64,000 nt of DNA from the NCBI RefSeq assembly GCF_004570875.1, contig NZ_SPQK01000004.1, positions 124,001 through 188,000 of the forward strand. Reading direction: 5' to 3'. The position numbers were made by a program, and so were the translations under genes. The DNA is from Blastococcus sp. CT_GayMR16 (lineage in GTDB: Bacteria > Actinomycetota > Actinomycetes > Mycobacteriales > Geodermatophilaceae). Under the pieces are notes generated by a model. The model did not search any database. It was given only the letters and a program-made list of their open reading frames with translations, and had not been told where the DNA came from. This document shows positions 1 through 8,618 of the stretch, piece after piece (position 1 is the first letter of the stretch; every line of letters begins with the position of its first letter).

Positions 1-690
1 GTGCCGGTCGGTGGCCACCGACCGCACCGTGCCGTCGGCGCCGCGGAACTCCCGTACGACCGTGTCGGGAAACAGGTCGACGCCGTGCTCGCGGTGGAGC
101 CGGGCGAAGACGTTGCCCATCTCCGCTCCGAGGACGGCGTGCAGCGGTGTCGGCTGCGGCTCGACGACGGTCACCTCGTTTCCGTGGTGCCGGGCCGCCG
201 CCGCGACCTCGAGGCCGATCCAGCCGGCGCCGATGATCACCACCCGCCGTCCGCCGCCGGAGAGGTCGGCCAGGAGCCGGTCGGAGTCGGCGAGGGTGCG
301 CAGGTACCGGACGCCGTCCAGGTCCCCTCCGGGCACGGGCAGCCGCCGGGCCGAGGAACCGGTGGCCAGCAGCAGCTTCGCGTAGGGCAGCTCCGCGCCG
401 TCCTCCAGCGTCAGCCGGTGCGTGGCCGGATCCAGGTGGGTGGCCCGGACGCCGGTGCGCAGCTCCACGTCGTGCTCGCCGTACCAGTCAGCGGGGTGCA
501 CCCGCGGGCTCTCCCGGTCGGCCTTGCCGAGCAGGTAGTCCTTGGACAGGGGCGGCCGCTCGTAGGGCAGCTCGGCCTCCCCCGCCACGAGGACGACGGG
601 CCCGTCGAACCCCTCGGCGCGCAGCGTCTCGGCGGCCTTCGCGCCGGCCAGTCCCCCACCGACGATCACGAACGGTTCCTCAGCGGTCAT
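1..690 (-). CDS. FAD/NAD(P)-dependent ferredoxin reductase-type oxidoreductase (3' end outside window)
   Basis: The first 230 residues of a class I pyridine-nucleotide-disulfide-type reductase. The start is ATG at 690, with GAGG about 10 bases upstream. An N-terminal FAD-binding motif VIVGGGLAGAKAAE begins near residue 8, and a second Rossmann motif VVIIGAGWIGLEVA, for NAD(P)H, lies near residue 150. The run YERPPLSKDYL after the first motif is typical of ferredoxin/rubredoxin/putidaredoxin reductases that pass electrons from NAD(P)H to a ferredoxin, often for a P450 or dioxygenase. The ferredoxin partner is not visible because the gene runs off the left edge. It is divergent from the SPFH gene across a 233-base gap in which I see no clear element. 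The family is secure; the redox partner is unknown. Confidence 0.88.
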   Translation of the reverse strand, partial: MTAEEPFVIVGGGLAGAKAAETLRAEGFDGPVVLVAGEAELPYERPPLSKDYLLGKADRESPRVHPADWYGEHDVELRTGVRATHLDPATHRLTLEDGAELPYAKLLLATGSSARRLPVPGGDLDGVRYLRTLADSDRLLADLSGGGRRVVIIGAGWIGLEVAAAARHHGNEVTVVEPQPTPLHAVLGAEMGNVFARLHREHGVDLFPDTVVREFRGADGTVRSVATDRH

Positions 691-923
691 CCCGGTCGAC
701 CTCGCATTCGGCGAAGGGGCGGAGAACGGCACGACGAGATTCGCAGATCCCCGCCCTCGGACACGGCTCCGGAGACGCGGCGGTTCAACGGGATCTGCAG
801 AAGGTCCGGCCGACGTCGCTCGGCGCGCCGTGATCGAGGCCTGCGCATGCGTGGCCGGACTACCCTGGATGCGTCGTCCCAGGCGCGCCGCGACCCGGCG
901 CCGGGCGACATCGGAGGGGCGAG

Positions 924-1769
924 ATGGACACCATTCTCGTGGTGCTCGCGGTCGTGGTCCTCGGCATCCTCGTGCTCGCGGGGGCGAGCGTCCGGGTGGT
1001 GAAGCAGTTCGAGCGGGGCGTCGTCCTGCGCTTCGGGCAGTTGCGTGGCGACCTCCGCGGTCCCGGCCTCACCATGATCGCGCCGGTCGCCGACCGGCTG
1101 CACAAGGTGAGCATGCAGGTCGTCACCATGCCGGTGCCCGCCCAGGAGGGCATCACCCGCGACAACGTCACGGTGAAGGTGGACGCGGTCGTCTACTACA
1201 AGGTCTTCGACCCGGTCCGCGTGGTCGTCGACGTGCAGAACTACGAGGCCGCGATCGCGCAGGTCGCCCAGGCCTCGCTGCGCTCGATCATCGGCAAGAG
1301 CGACCTCGACGACCTGCTCTCCAACCGGGAACGGCTCAACCAGGGCCTGGAGCTGATGCTCGACAGCCCGGCCGTCGACTGGGGCGTGCACATCGATCGC
1401 GTGGACATCAAGGACGTCGCGCTGCCCGAGACGATGAAACGGTCGATGTCGCGGCAGGCCGAGGCCGAGCGGGAGCGCCGGTCGCGGGTGATCACCGCCG
1501 AAGGCGAGCTGCAGGCGTCGGAGAAGCTGGCCCAGGCTGCGGAGGTCATGGCGGCCCATCCCGCGGCGCTCCAGCTCCGGCTGCTCCAGACCGTCGTCGA
1601 GGTGGCCGCGGAGAAGAACTCGACGCTGGTCCTGCCCTTCCCGGTGGAGCTCCTGCGCTTCCTCGAACGGGCCACACCTCCCGAGGTCCCGCCGTCGGCA
1701 CCCGAGATCCCGGAGACCCGTGTCCGGACGGGGATGCCGGCCGGCCCGACGCCGATCAACGGCAGGTGA
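924..1769 (+). CDS. SPFH/band 7 (slipin-type stomatin) membrane protein
   Basis: 281 residues. A single N-terminal transmembrane helix (about residues 4-22) is followed at once by the band 7 domain, with VRVVKQFERGVVLRFGQ near residue 23 and the conserved middle IGKSDLDDLLSNRE. A charged coiled-coil rich in Ala, Glu and Arg follows (RQAEAERERRSRVITAEGE). This order is typical of slipins, which form membrane microdomain scaffolds facing the cytoplasm. The ATG is preceded by GGAGGGG with good spacing. Slipins are often paired with an NfeD protein, but none is present here, so it appears to stand alone. Its 3' end overlaps the convergent gene by 14 bases. The specific client process is unknown. 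Confidence 0.9.
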   Translation: MDTILVVLAVVVLGILVLAGASVRVVKQFERGVVLRFGQLRGDLRGPGLTMIAPVADRLHKVSMQVVTMPVPAQEGITRDNVTVKVDAVVYYKVFDPVRVVVDVQNYEAAIAQVAQASLRSIIGKSDLDDLLSNRERLNQGLELMLDSPAVDWGVHIDRVDIKDVALPETMKRSMSRQAEAERERRSRVITAEGELQASEKLAQAAEVMAAHPAALQLRLLQTVVEVAAEKNSTLVLPFPVELLRFLERATPPEVPPSAPEIPETRVRTGMPAGPTPINGR

Positions 1770-2157
1770 GGCTGTCCCGGTCGCTGGTCAGGCGGACGTA
1801 CTCGTCGGGTGGCGGCTCGGGCAGGGCCGCGGCTCCCGCGACCGGGCGCGGCCGTGGCCTGCTCGGCACCAGTGCGCCGGAACCGCCGCCCCGGCCGCGG
1901 TAGACCAGCAGGCCGTGCGCCCGGTCGGGCACGGCGTCGAGCGCGGCGCGGACGACGGGCAGCGAGCGGTAGCGCTCCAGCCGCTCGTCGCTGTCGAAGG
2001 CCAGCTCCAGGACGACGCCCCACCGGGTGGAGTGCCAGTCCCAGAAGGACGCGCCGTGGGTGATCGCCGCCTCGATGAGGGCGTTCTCGTGCGCCAGGCG
2101 CCACCCCGACGCGGGGGCGTCGCCGTCGAAGACCTCGACGGTCAGCCACTCGGGCAT
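1756..2157 (-). CDS. Conserved hypothetical protein (133 aa)
   Basis: I do not recognise a named family. Starting at the ATG at 2157 gives a compact protein beginning MPEWLTVEVFDGD. A longer in-frame start at 2202 adds residues that do not look like protein. The core (WRLAHENALIEAAI, SFWDWHSTRWGVVLELAF, ERYRSLPVVRAALDAVP) reads as an alpha/beta soluble domain. The tail from about residue 93 is Gly, Arg and Pro rich and probably disordered. No signal peptide or membrane helix is visible. The gene is convergent with the SPFH gene and overlaps its end by 14 bases. Codon position bias (high third-position GC) supports real coding. Function unknown. Confidence 0.65.
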   Translation of the reverse strand: MPEWLTVEVFDGDAPASGWRLAHENALIEAAITHGASFWDWHSTRWGVVLELAFDSDERLERYRSLPVVRAALDAVPDRAHGLLVYRGRGGGSGALVPSRPRPRPVAGAAALPEPPPDEYVRLTSDRDSLTCR

Positions 2158-2239
2158 GGCGTCACGGTAGGCCGGTGGGGGTGCGCCGTCTACGCTCCCC
2201 ACCTCGCCGTCACCGCGGGACCGAGACGAGGATGGACCC

Positions 2240-4078
2240 GTGAACGATCAGCAGTCGGTGCAGTTGCGGGTGGGCCTGGCCCAGGTCGACACGCGGGTCG
2301 GTGACCTGGCCGGCAATGCCGACCTGGTGCGCTCGTGGACGGCGAAGGCCGCCGGGGACGGCGTCCACCTCGTCGTCTTCCCGGAGATGACCCTCACCGG
2401 ATACCCGGCCGAGGACCTGGTCCTGCGGGAGTCCTTCGCGCACGCCAGCGAGCAGGCCCTCGTCGACCTCGCGACCCAGCTGGCCGACGACGGCCTGGGC
2501 GGGACCGCCGTCGTCGTCGGCTACCTGGCGCACACCGAGGGCAGCGGCCCGGCACCGGTCGACGAGCCGCCGACGGACGACGACCAGCCGGGCGACGCCA
2601 ACCCCCGGCGCGGGGCCCCGCGCAACGCCGCCGCGCTCCTCCACGGCGGCGAGGTCGTGGCCCGCTACTACAAGCGGCACCTGCCGAACTACGGCGTCTT
2701 CGACGAGGCCCGCTACTTCGTGCCGGGCACCGAGCTGCCGATCGTGCGGCTGCACGGCGTGGACGTCGCGCTGACGATCTGCGAGGACCTCTGGGTCGAG
2801 GGCGGCCCGTGCGGCGTCGCGGGCCAGGCCGGGGTGGACCTGGTGGTCTCCCCCAACGCCTCCCCGTACGAGCGGGCGAAGGACGACCTGCGGCTGCCGC
2901 TGGTCCGCCGCCGCGCCGCCGAGGCCCACGCCCCGATCGTGTACTGCAACCAGATCGGCGGGCAGGACGAGCTGGTCTTCGACGGCGACTCGCTCGTGGT
3001 CGCCGGGGACGGCGAGCTGCTGGCCCGCGCGCCGCAGTTCGTCGAGCACCTGCTGACGGTCGACCTCGACATCCGCCCCGGGTCCGTGCCCGAGCGGCGG
3101 GAGGGCCGGATCGGTCCGATGACGGTCTCGCGGCACGTCGTGTCGGAGGAGCCGGTGGCCGCCTTCGAGCGCAGGCCGTCGACGATCGTGAAGCCGCTGA
3201 GCGACCACGAGGAGGTCTGGCGGGCCCTCGTCCTGGGCCTGCGCGACTTCATCGACAAGAACGGCCTGCCGTCGGTGGTCCTCGGCCTGTCCGGCGGCAT
3301 CGACTCGGCGATCGTGGCCACGCTCGCGGTGGACGCGCTCGGGTCCGACCGGGTGTACGGCGTCGGGCTCCCGTCGAAGTGGTCCAGCGACCACTCGCTG
3401 ACCGATGCCGAGGACCTCGCGGAGCGGCTCGGCGTCCACTACCAGGTGGTGCCGATCGCGCCGATGGTCGACGCCTACCACTCGTGCGTGGAGCTCAGCG
3501 GCGTGGCCGCGGAGAACCTGCAGGCCCGGGTGCGGGGCACGCTCCTCATGGGGCTGTCCAACCAGCACGGGCACCTGCTGCTCACGACCGGCAACAAGAG
3601 CGAGGTCGCCGTCGGCTACTCCACCCTCTACGGCGACTCGGCGGGCGGCTTCGCGCCGATCAAGGACGTGCTGAAGACCCTGGTCTGGGAGCTGGCGCGG
3701 TGGCGGAACCTCTCCGCCGTCAACCGCGGTGAGACCCCGCCCATCCCGCAGAACTGCATCGACAAGCCGCCGTCGGCCGAGCTCGCGCCCGGTCAGGTGG
3801 ACAGCGACTCGCTGCCTCCCTACGAGGTCCTGGACGCCGTCATCGCCGACTACGTCGACCGCGACCTGGGCCTGGCCCAGCTCCTGGAACGCGGCCACGA
3901 CGCTGCGGTGGTCGCGAAGGTGCTGCGGTTGGTGGACACGGCGGAGTTCAAGCGCCGGCAGTCCGCGCCCGGAACGAAGATCAGCCTGAAGGCGTTCGGC
4001 CGGGATCGGCGGCTGCCGATCACCAACCGGTGGCGGGAGACCCCGCCCACGGTCCGCGAAGGAGCAGAGCACTCATGA
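2240..4078 (+). CDS. nadE: Glutamine-dependent NAD(+) synthetase
   Basis: 612 residues. It amidates nicotinic acid adenine dinucleotide to NAD with ammonia released from glutamine, the last step of NAD synthesis in the cytoplasm. The N-terminal nitrilase-type glutaminase (about residues 8-290) carries the Glu-Lys-Cys triad, visible as VVFPEM (E49), [10 protein letters not shown] and ALTICEDLW (C181). The C-terminal ATP-pyrophosphatase synthetase domain has the P-loop LSGGIDSA at about 350-357. An acidic, Pro-rich insertion near residues 105-135 ([10 protein letters not shown]) is probably a surface loop. Two-domain architecture and length match the mycobacterial type. The stop overlaps the panB start by ATGA, so the two are translationally coupled, linking NAD and CoA precursor synthesis. 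Confidence 0.97.
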   Translation: MNDQQSVQLRVGLAQVDTRVGDLAGNADLVRSWTAKAAGDGVHLVVFPEMTLTGYPAEDLVLRESFAHASEQALVDLATQLADDGLGGTAVVVGYLAHTEGSGPAPVDEPPTDDDQPGDANPRRGAPRNAAALLHGGEVVARYYKRHLPNYGVFDEARYFVPGTELPIVRLHGVDVALTICEDLWVEGGPCGVAGQAGVDLVVSPNASPYERAKDDLRLPLVRRRAAEAHAPIVYCNQIGGQDELVFDGDSLVVAGDGELLARAPQFVEHLLTVDLDIRPGSVPERREGRIGPMTVSRHVVSEEPVAAFERRPSTIVKPLSDHEEVWRALVLGLRDFIDKNGLPSVVLGLSGGIDSAIVATLAVDALGSDRVYGVGLPSKWSSDHSLTDAEDLAERLGVHYQVVPIAPMVDAYHSCVELSGVAAENLQARVRGTLLMGLSNQHGHLLLTTGNKSEVAVGYSTLYGDSAGGFAPIKDVLKTLVWELARWRNLSAVNRGETPPIPQNCIDKPPSAELAPGQVDSDSLPPYEVLDAVIADYVDRDLGLAQLLERGHDAAVVAKVLRLVDTAEFKRRQSAPGTKISLKAFGRDRRLPITNRWRETPPTVREGAEHS

Positions 4079-4905
4079 CCGAGTCGGTTCTCTACGGCGG
4101 GCAGTCCTCCGCCCGCGTGCGGGTGCACCACCTGCAGCAGGCCAAGGAGCGCGGCGAGAAGTGGGCGATGCTCACCGCCTACGACACCTACAGCGCCGCC
4201 ATCTTCGAGGAGGCCGGCATCCCGGTGATGCTGGTCGGCGACTCCTCCGGCAACGTCGTCCTCGGCTACAGCAGCACCGTGCCGGTGACGGTCGACGACC
4301 TCCTGCTCATGACCAAGGCGGTCACCCGCTCGACGAAGCGGTCGCTGATCGTCGCCGACCTGCCGTTCGGCAGCTACGAGTCCGGGCCGCAGCAGGCGTT
4401 CGAGACCGCCGTCCGGTTCATGAAGGAGGGGGGCGCGCAGGCGGTCAAGCTCGAGGGCGGTGAGCGGGTCGCCCCCCAGATCAAGCTGCTGAACGACTCC
4501 GGCATCCCGGTCATGGCGCACGTCGGCTTCACGCCGCAGAGCGAGCACGCCCTGGGCGGCTTCCGGGTGCAGGGCCGCGGCGCCGGCGCCGATCAGCTGC
4601 TCGCCGACGCGCACGCCGTCCAGGAGGCCGGTGCTTTCGCCGTCGTCCTGGAGATGGTCCCGGCGGAGATCGCCGGTCAGGTGACCAAGGAGCTGTCGAT
4701 CCCCACGATCGGCATCGGCGCAGGCGTCGACTGCGACGCCCAGGTGCTCGTGTGGCCGGACATGGCCGGGCTCAACGGCGGTCGGGTGCCGAAGTTCGTG
4801 AAGAAGTACGCCGACCTGCGCGGCGAGCTGCTGCGGGCGGCGAAGGAGTACGCCGACGACGTCCGTGGCGGGGTGTTCCCGGGTCCCGAGCACTCGTTCG
4901 AGTAG
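4075..4905 (+). CDS. panB: 3-methyl-2-oxobutanoate hydroxymethyltransferase
   Basis: 277 residues. It transfers a hydroxymethyl group from methylenetetrahydrofolate to alpha-ketoisovalerate to form ketopantoate, the first committed step to pantothenate and CoA. The TIM barrel signature motifs are present: [10 protein letters not shown], the metal-binding [29 protein letters not shown] and the catalytic-Glu segment LEMVP, ending in [14 protein letters not shown] take the start at 4075 (MTESVLYGG) rather than the upstream in-frame codon at 4030. It sits in the ATGA overlap with nadE and has GGAGCAG a few bases upstream. The 3' end is overlapped by 134 bases by the convergent DUF2784 gene. Confidence 0.96.
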   Translation: MTESVLYGGQSSARVRVHHLQQAKERGEKWAMLTAYDTYSAAIFEEAGIPVMLVGDSSGNVVLGYSSTVPVTVDDLLLMTKAVTRSTKRSLIVADLPFGSYESGPQQAFETAVRFMKEGGAQAVKLEGGERVAPQIKLLNDSGIPVMAHVGFTPQSEHALGGFRVQGRGAGADQLLADAHAVQEAGAFAVVLEMVPAEIAGQVTKELSIPTIGIGAGVDCDAQVLVWPDMAGLNGGRVPKFVKKYADLRGELLRAAKEYADDVRGGVFPGPEHSFE

Positions 4906-5248
4906 CCCGGATGGCGAGCAGCCCGTAGCCGATCAGGTTCGGCAGGAAGGCAACCAGGTAGATGCCCACCTGGGTGGACGTCGCCTCGATCGGGAAGCCC
5001 AGCGGCTCGGTCAGGTAGTGGCCGATGAAACCGCCGTCGTAGCCGGGCCCGCCGGCCTGCTCGCGCAGGGCCAGCTCCCACGTCGTCAGCGGGCAGTCGG
5101 AGCCGGTGAGGTACAGCCCGAGGATCGCCAGGCTCACCGGGACGTGCAGCCACAGCACCCGCGGCCACCGCAGCGCGAGCAGCGAGCCGGTCAGCATGAA
5201 CAGGACGGCGGCCCCGTGGACCACCGCGACCGCACCGGCGAGGAGCAC
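4772..5248 (-). CDS. DUF2784 family integral membrane protein
   Basis: 158 residues from a GTG start. The first 115 residues form a small four-helix membrane protein with features of the DUF2784 family: [16 protein letters not shown], the conserved [17 protein letters not shown] with its invariant Cys, and a last helix near [21 protein letters not shown]. Function is unknown in the family. The final 40 residues ([17 protein letters not shown] and on) are Arg, Pro and Ser rich. They lie entirely antisense to the panB 3' end, so they are probably a read-through extension rather than conserved domain. The start is uncertain by a few codons. Confidence 0.8.
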   Translation of the reverse strand: MLLAGAVAVVHGAAVLFMLTGSLLALRWPRVLWLHVPVSLAILGLYLTGSDCPLTTWELALREQAGGPGYDGGFIGHYLTEPLGFPIEATSTQVGIYLVAFLPNLIGYGLLAIRATRTSARDPGTPRHGRRRRTPSPPAAARRAGRRTSSRTSAPDRR

Positions 5249-5273
5249 GCACGAAGTGTGATCCGTCCGGCGG

Positions 5274-6032
5274 TCAGCCGGCGAGCTGCGCGATCAGGAC
5301 CGCCGGCGCCTCGGCCAGCGAGGGGCCGTACCAGGTGAGGTGCCGGCCGCTGACGAAGGCCGGCCGGCACTGCGGCCAGGCCTCGGGGCCGTCGTCGGGG
5401 GTGAACGCGTAGGGCTCGTCCGGGAAGATCACCAGGTCGGCTGCCACGGCGGCCGGATCGTCCTTCGCCAGCCGCGGGTAGCGGTCGGCGGAGTCGGCGA
5501 ACACGTTCCGGACGCCGAGCCGGGTCAGGACGTCGCCGGCGAACGTGTCCCGGCCGAGCACCATCCACGGACGCCGCCAGATCGGGATCACGGCGGTGGC
5601 TGGCGGGATCCGCGGCGGATCCGCCCACACCTCGTGGACGTCGACCAGCCAGGTCGGGTGTGGCCGGTCCAGCACGGCGCACAGCCGGTCGAGGGAGGTC
5701 AGCGCCTGGTCGACGGTGGCCGGGGCAGTGACCCACACCGGGATACCGGCGGCCCGGAGCGCGGCGACGTCCTCGTCCCGGTTCTCCTCCGCGTTGGCCA
5801 CCACGAGGTCGGGGGCCAGGTCGCGGACGCGGTCCAGGTCGGGCCACTTGGTGCCGCCGACGCGGGCGACGTCGAGCCCCGCCGGGTGCGTGCACCAGTC
5901 GGTGGCGCCGACCAGCAGACCGGCGTCCGTGGCGGCGATCGCCTCGGTCAGCGACGGGACGAGGCTGACGACCGTTCGGGGCGGCGCACCGGAGTACGCC
6001 GTCCCGCGGTCGTCCACGTGACCAGGGAGCAA
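5274..6032 (-). CDS. Helical-backbone metal receptor (BtuF/periplasmic-binding-like, no signal peptide)
   Basis: 252 residues with the class III solute-binding fold used for cobalamin and ferric siderophores: RTVVSLVPSLTEAIAATDAG at about 19-38, VGATDWCTHPAG, and a paired lobe with VIFPDEPYAF near residue 206. A connecting helix links the two lobes. Unlike BtuF or FecB, there is no signal peptide or lipobox, so the protein is predicted to be cytoplasmic. No ABC permease or ATPase lies nearby. Such soluble stand-alone receptors are widespread in actinobacteria and have no assigned job. It lies four bases downstream of the F420 reductase gene on the same strand, suggesting a two-gene unit. Confidence 0.82.
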   Translation of the reverse strand: MLPGHVDDRGTAYSGAPPRTVVSLVPSLTEAIAATDAGLLVGATDWCTHPAGLDVARVGGTKWPDLDRVRDLAPDLVVANAEENRDEDVAALRAAGIPVWVTAPATVDQALTSLDRLCAVLDRPHPTWLVDVHEVWADPPRIPPATAVIPIWRRPWMVLGRDTFAGDVLTRLGVRNVFADSADRYPRLAKDDPAAVAADLVIFPDEPYAFTPDDGPEAWPQCRPAFVSGRHLTWYGPSLAEAPAVLIAQLAG

Positions 6033-6036
6033 GTGC

Positions 6037-6729
6037 TCAGACGTCGGTGACCCGGACGCCGGCGTGCACCTTGTACCGGCGGTTGACCGACACGAGGTTG
6101 ATGGTCAGCGCCTCGACCTGGCGGGCGTTGCGCAGCCGGCCGGCGTAGACGCCGCGCATGCCGGGCAGCCGCCCCGCGAGGGCCTGGGCCAGGTCGGTCG
6201 CCTCCCGCACGTCGCCGACGACCATGACGTCGCCGTCGAGGGTGGGCCGGGAGAGATCCTCCAGCAGGACGGCGGACAGGTGGTGGAACGCCCCGACGAC
6301 GTGGCTGTCGGGCAGCAGCGCCGCCGCCTGCTGCGTGACGCTCCCCTCCTCGACGTCGAGGACGTAGGCGCCGAGTTCGTCGAAGCCCATCGGGACGACG
6401 CAGTCGATGACGACCTTGCCGGCGAGCGGGGTGGCCAGGTCGGCCAGCGTGGCGGCGTGCCCGGCGAACGGGACGGCGATGATCACCAGGTCCGCGGCGC
6501 CGGCAACGTCGACGTTGGAGCCGCCCTGGACCGAGACCTCGACACCACCGGCGGCTGCAGCCGCGCGACCGGCGACCTCGGCGGCCACCTCGGAGGCGCG
6601 CTCGGCCTCCCGGGAGCCGAGCAGGATGCGCTGGCCCGCGGCGGCCAGCCGGACGGCCAGACCCCGACCCTGCGGACCGGTGCCGCCCAGCACTCCGACG
6701 ACCAGATCCTCGACCGCGCGCTCGGCCAC
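6037..6729 (-). CDS. npdG: F420-dependent NADP reductase (NPDG family)
   Basis: 230 residues. It equilibrates the deazaflavin coenzyme F420 with NADP in the cytoplasm. The N-terminal Rossmann motif is VVGVLGGTGPQGRGLAVRLA (about residues 10-29), followed by ILLGSREAERA, where Ser-Arg typically selects the NADPH 2' phosphate. VIIAVPFAGH, VVIDCVVPMGF and HHLSAVLL are also family features. Length is normal. The downstream metal-receptor gene follows after four bases. A second, more divergent Rossmann protein of similar type occurs at 16605. Presence of this gene implies that the host makes F420, as most actinobacteria do. Confidence 0.9.
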   Translation of the reverse strand: MAERAVEDLVVGVLGGTGPQGRGLAVRLAAAGQRILLGSREAERASEVAAEVAGRAAAAAGGVEVSVQGGSNVDVAGAADLVIIAVPFAGHAATLADLATPLAGKVVIDCVVPMGFDELGAYVLDVEEGSVTQQAAALLPDSHVVGAFHHLSAVLLEDLSRPTLDGDVMVVGDVREATDLAQALAGRLPGMRGVYAGRLRNARQVEALTINLVSVNRRYKVHAGVRVTDV

Positions 6730-6818
6730 GTGTTCTCCTTCACCGGCTCCGGACAGCCCGGGCCACCCCGCCGATCATGCCTGGCGCCGGCGACGGCCCG
6801 GCAGCTGGGCGGGGATGA

Positions 6819-7001
6819 TCAGTCGCCCTCCCAGGCGCGGTCCTCCGCGGTGAGCGCCTGCTCGCGAGCGGCGACGGACTCCACGGCGTGCTCGGCCTCC
6901 TCGCGCGTGGCGTAGGGCCCGAGGCGATGGCGCTCCGCGCAGCCGTCGCGGGTCTCCACGGTGTGGTGCTTGAGACAGAAGAACCAGGGACCCTCGGCCA
7001 T
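6819..7001 (-). CDS. Small conserved protein with SPOR-like motif (60 aa)
   Basis: 60 residues, acidic overall, starting MAEGPWFFCLKHHTVE. Two Cys and three His residues (FCLKHHTVETRDGCAERH) in the first 25 residues could bind a metal. The second half, GPYATREEAEHAVE, matches the short helical pattern seen in SPOR-like and small actinobacterial proteins. No membrane helix is present. High third-position GC and sound spacing support expression as a real gene. A GGGTAG hexamer that could serve as a stress-sigma -10 element lies about 40 bases upstream (7046-7041, minus strand), but without a convincing -35. Function unknown. Confidence 0.7.
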   Translation of the reverse strand: MAEGPWFFCLKHHTVETRDGCAERHRLGPYATREEAEHAVESVAAREQALTAEDRAWEGD

Positions 7002-7151
7002 CGTCAGACTCCATCCGCGTTGTTGTCCTCGACGGGGAGGCTACCCGTGGCTGATCACCGCGTTCGTCGCCGAACCGGCCGTGCCGTCGCCCTCGGGCCG
7101 CGCAGGATCCGGCACCGGAAAAGCGCTGTGCGGGCCCCATAAGGTCGCCGC

Positions 7152-7991
7152 ATGGACACCTTCGCCGGACCGGACGGCACGCGGCTGGCCTGCCACCGGA
7201 CCGGTGACGGTCCACCGCTGGTCTGCCTGCCCGGTGGACCGATGCGTGCCTCGGTGTATCTCGGTGACCTGGGCGGGCTGTCGGCCGTGCGTTCCCTGGC
7301 GCTGCTCGACCTGCGCGGGACCGGGGACTCGGCCGAGCCGGCGGACCCGGCCAGCTACCGGTGCGACCGGCAGGTCGACGACGTCGAGGCGCTGCGCGTG
7401 CACCTCGGGCTGGAGCGGGTCGACGTGCTGGGGCACTCGGCCGGCGCCACCCTCGCGTTGCTCTACGCGGCCCGCTATCCCGACCGCATCGGCCGGTTGG
7501 CGCTGATCGATCCCAGCCCCCTCGGGGTGGGCGTGGAAGTCCGCGACGCCGACCGGCGGGAGGTCGCCGAACTGCGCCGGGGCGAGCCGTGGTTCCCGGC
7601 TGCGTACGCCGCGTTCGAGCGGATCTGGTCGGGCGACGCGACGGACGCCGACTGGACGGCGATCGACCCGTTCCTGCACGGCCGGTGGGACTCCGCCCGC
7701 CGGGAGCACATCGCGCAGGAGGGGAACCAGTTCAACGAGGCTGCGCGGGCCCTCTTCTACGCGCCCGGCTTTCCGGCACCGGAGACCACGCGGACCGCGC
7801 TCGCGACCTTCGGGGCGCCGGTCCTGCTGCTGACGGGCGAGTACGACGTCGCGCTCCCCCCGGCCCGCGCCGCCGAGTACGCCGAGCTGTTCCCTCATGC
7901 CCAGCTCGCCGTGCAACCGGGCGGCGGGCACTCCCCGTGGCTCGACGACCCGGAGTGGTTCGTGCGGACGCTGCGGGACTTCCTGCAGTGA
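7152..7991 (+). CDS. Alpha/beta hydrolase (proline iminopeptidase-like)
   Basis: 279 residues. Ser nucleophile elbow VLGHSAGATLAL (S96), oxyanion region VCLPGGPM near residue 24, DLRGTGDS at 53-60, acid segment LLLTGEYDVALPP and catalytic His in PGGGHSPWLDDPEWF near the C-terminus. The PGGP and RGTG(D/R)S signatures resemble proline iminopeptidases and related cytoplasmic hydrolases; the true substrate cannot be read from sequence. No signal peptide. It is divergent from the 60-residue gene and convergent with the cupin gene 15 bases downstream. Confidence 0.85.
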   Translation: MDTFAGPDGTRLACHRTGDGPPLVCLPGGPMRASVYLGDLGGLSAVRSLALLDLRGTGDSAEPADPASYRCDRQVDDVEALRVHLGLERVDVLGHSAGATLALLYAARYPDRIGRLALIDPSPLGVGVEVRDADRREVAELRRGEPWFPAAYAAFERIWSGDATDADWTAIDPFLHGRWDSARREHIAQEGNQFNEAARALFYAPGFPAPETTRTALATFGAPVLLLTGEYDVALPPARAAEYAELFPHAQLAVQPGGGHSPWLDDPEWFVRTLRDFLQ

Positions 7992-8006
7992 CGCGCCGTG
8001 CGACGC

Positions 8007-8480
8007 TCAGCCGTCGACCATCACCTGGTCGTGCCGGGCGTAGAACGCGGTCATCTCCTCCGGGGACAGCGTGCGCCCGCTGCGGCGCAGTTCGGCCATC
8101 TCGAAGAAGAACTGCTCCCGGGCGATGCCGGGCGCGAAGAGGATGAGGAAGGCCGCCTCCTCGTCGCCGTCGTTGCGGAAGCCGTGCGCGCCACCCTCGT
8201 GCACGAGCGCGTAGTCGCCCGGGACGTAGGGCTGCCAGTCCCCGCCGTGGTAGACGGTGAGGCGCCCGGAGAGCACGTAGAAGGACTCCGAGAACGTGGA
8301 GTGGACGTGCGGCGCCGCGCCGGGGCTGTGCGGGGCCACCCGGTACTCGAACAGGCCGTACCGGCCGGCGGTCGCCGAACCGGGGACGACCAGCCGGAGT
8401 GAACTGGTCGGCCCATTGCTGATCAGCGGGTGATCGGCAACGGTGCGGACGTCGAACAGCGAGGGGTCCGGGTGCGACAT
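8007..8480 (-). CDS. Cupin-domain protein
   Basis: 157 residues from the ATG at 8480 (MSHPDPSLFDV). Longer in-frame starts to 8609 give a basic, unlikely extension. A single cupin barrel is visible: motif 1 is PHVHSTFSESFYVLSG (two His and a Glu as metal ligands) near residues 58-73, and motif 2 is YALVHEGGAHGFRN near 92-105. A helical tail (REQFFFEMAELRRSG) follows. This arrangement occurs in quercetin dioxygenase-like and sugar-binding cupins, but neither substrate nor enzymatic role can be assigned. It is divergent from the diguanylate cyclase gene. Confidence 0.8.
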   Translation of the reverse strand: MSHPDPSLFDVRTVADHPLISNGPTSSLRLVVPGSATAGRYGLFEYRVAPHSPGAAPHVHSTFSESFYVLSGRLTVYHGGDWQPYVPGDYALVHEGGAHGFRNDGDEEAAFLILFAPGIAREQFFFEMAELRRSGRTLSPEEMTAFYARHDQVMVDG

Positions 8481-8618
8481 GCGGGCCACCCTGGCAGCTG
8501 CGTCCGACCGCGGGAACCGCCACCGCCGCCGGGTGATCTGCAGCACCCGGAGCGCATCGGTCGGGTAACTCTTCGTCCCTCTGGTCCCAAAGAGCCGGTT
8601 GTGCGGCATCCTTTGGCG

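Noticed and set aside
2210-4072. 620-residue open frame antisense to nadE
   Set aside because: Its translation is Arg, Val, His and Asp rich with no motif and mirrors the codon bias of nadE; long antisense frames are expected at this GC content.
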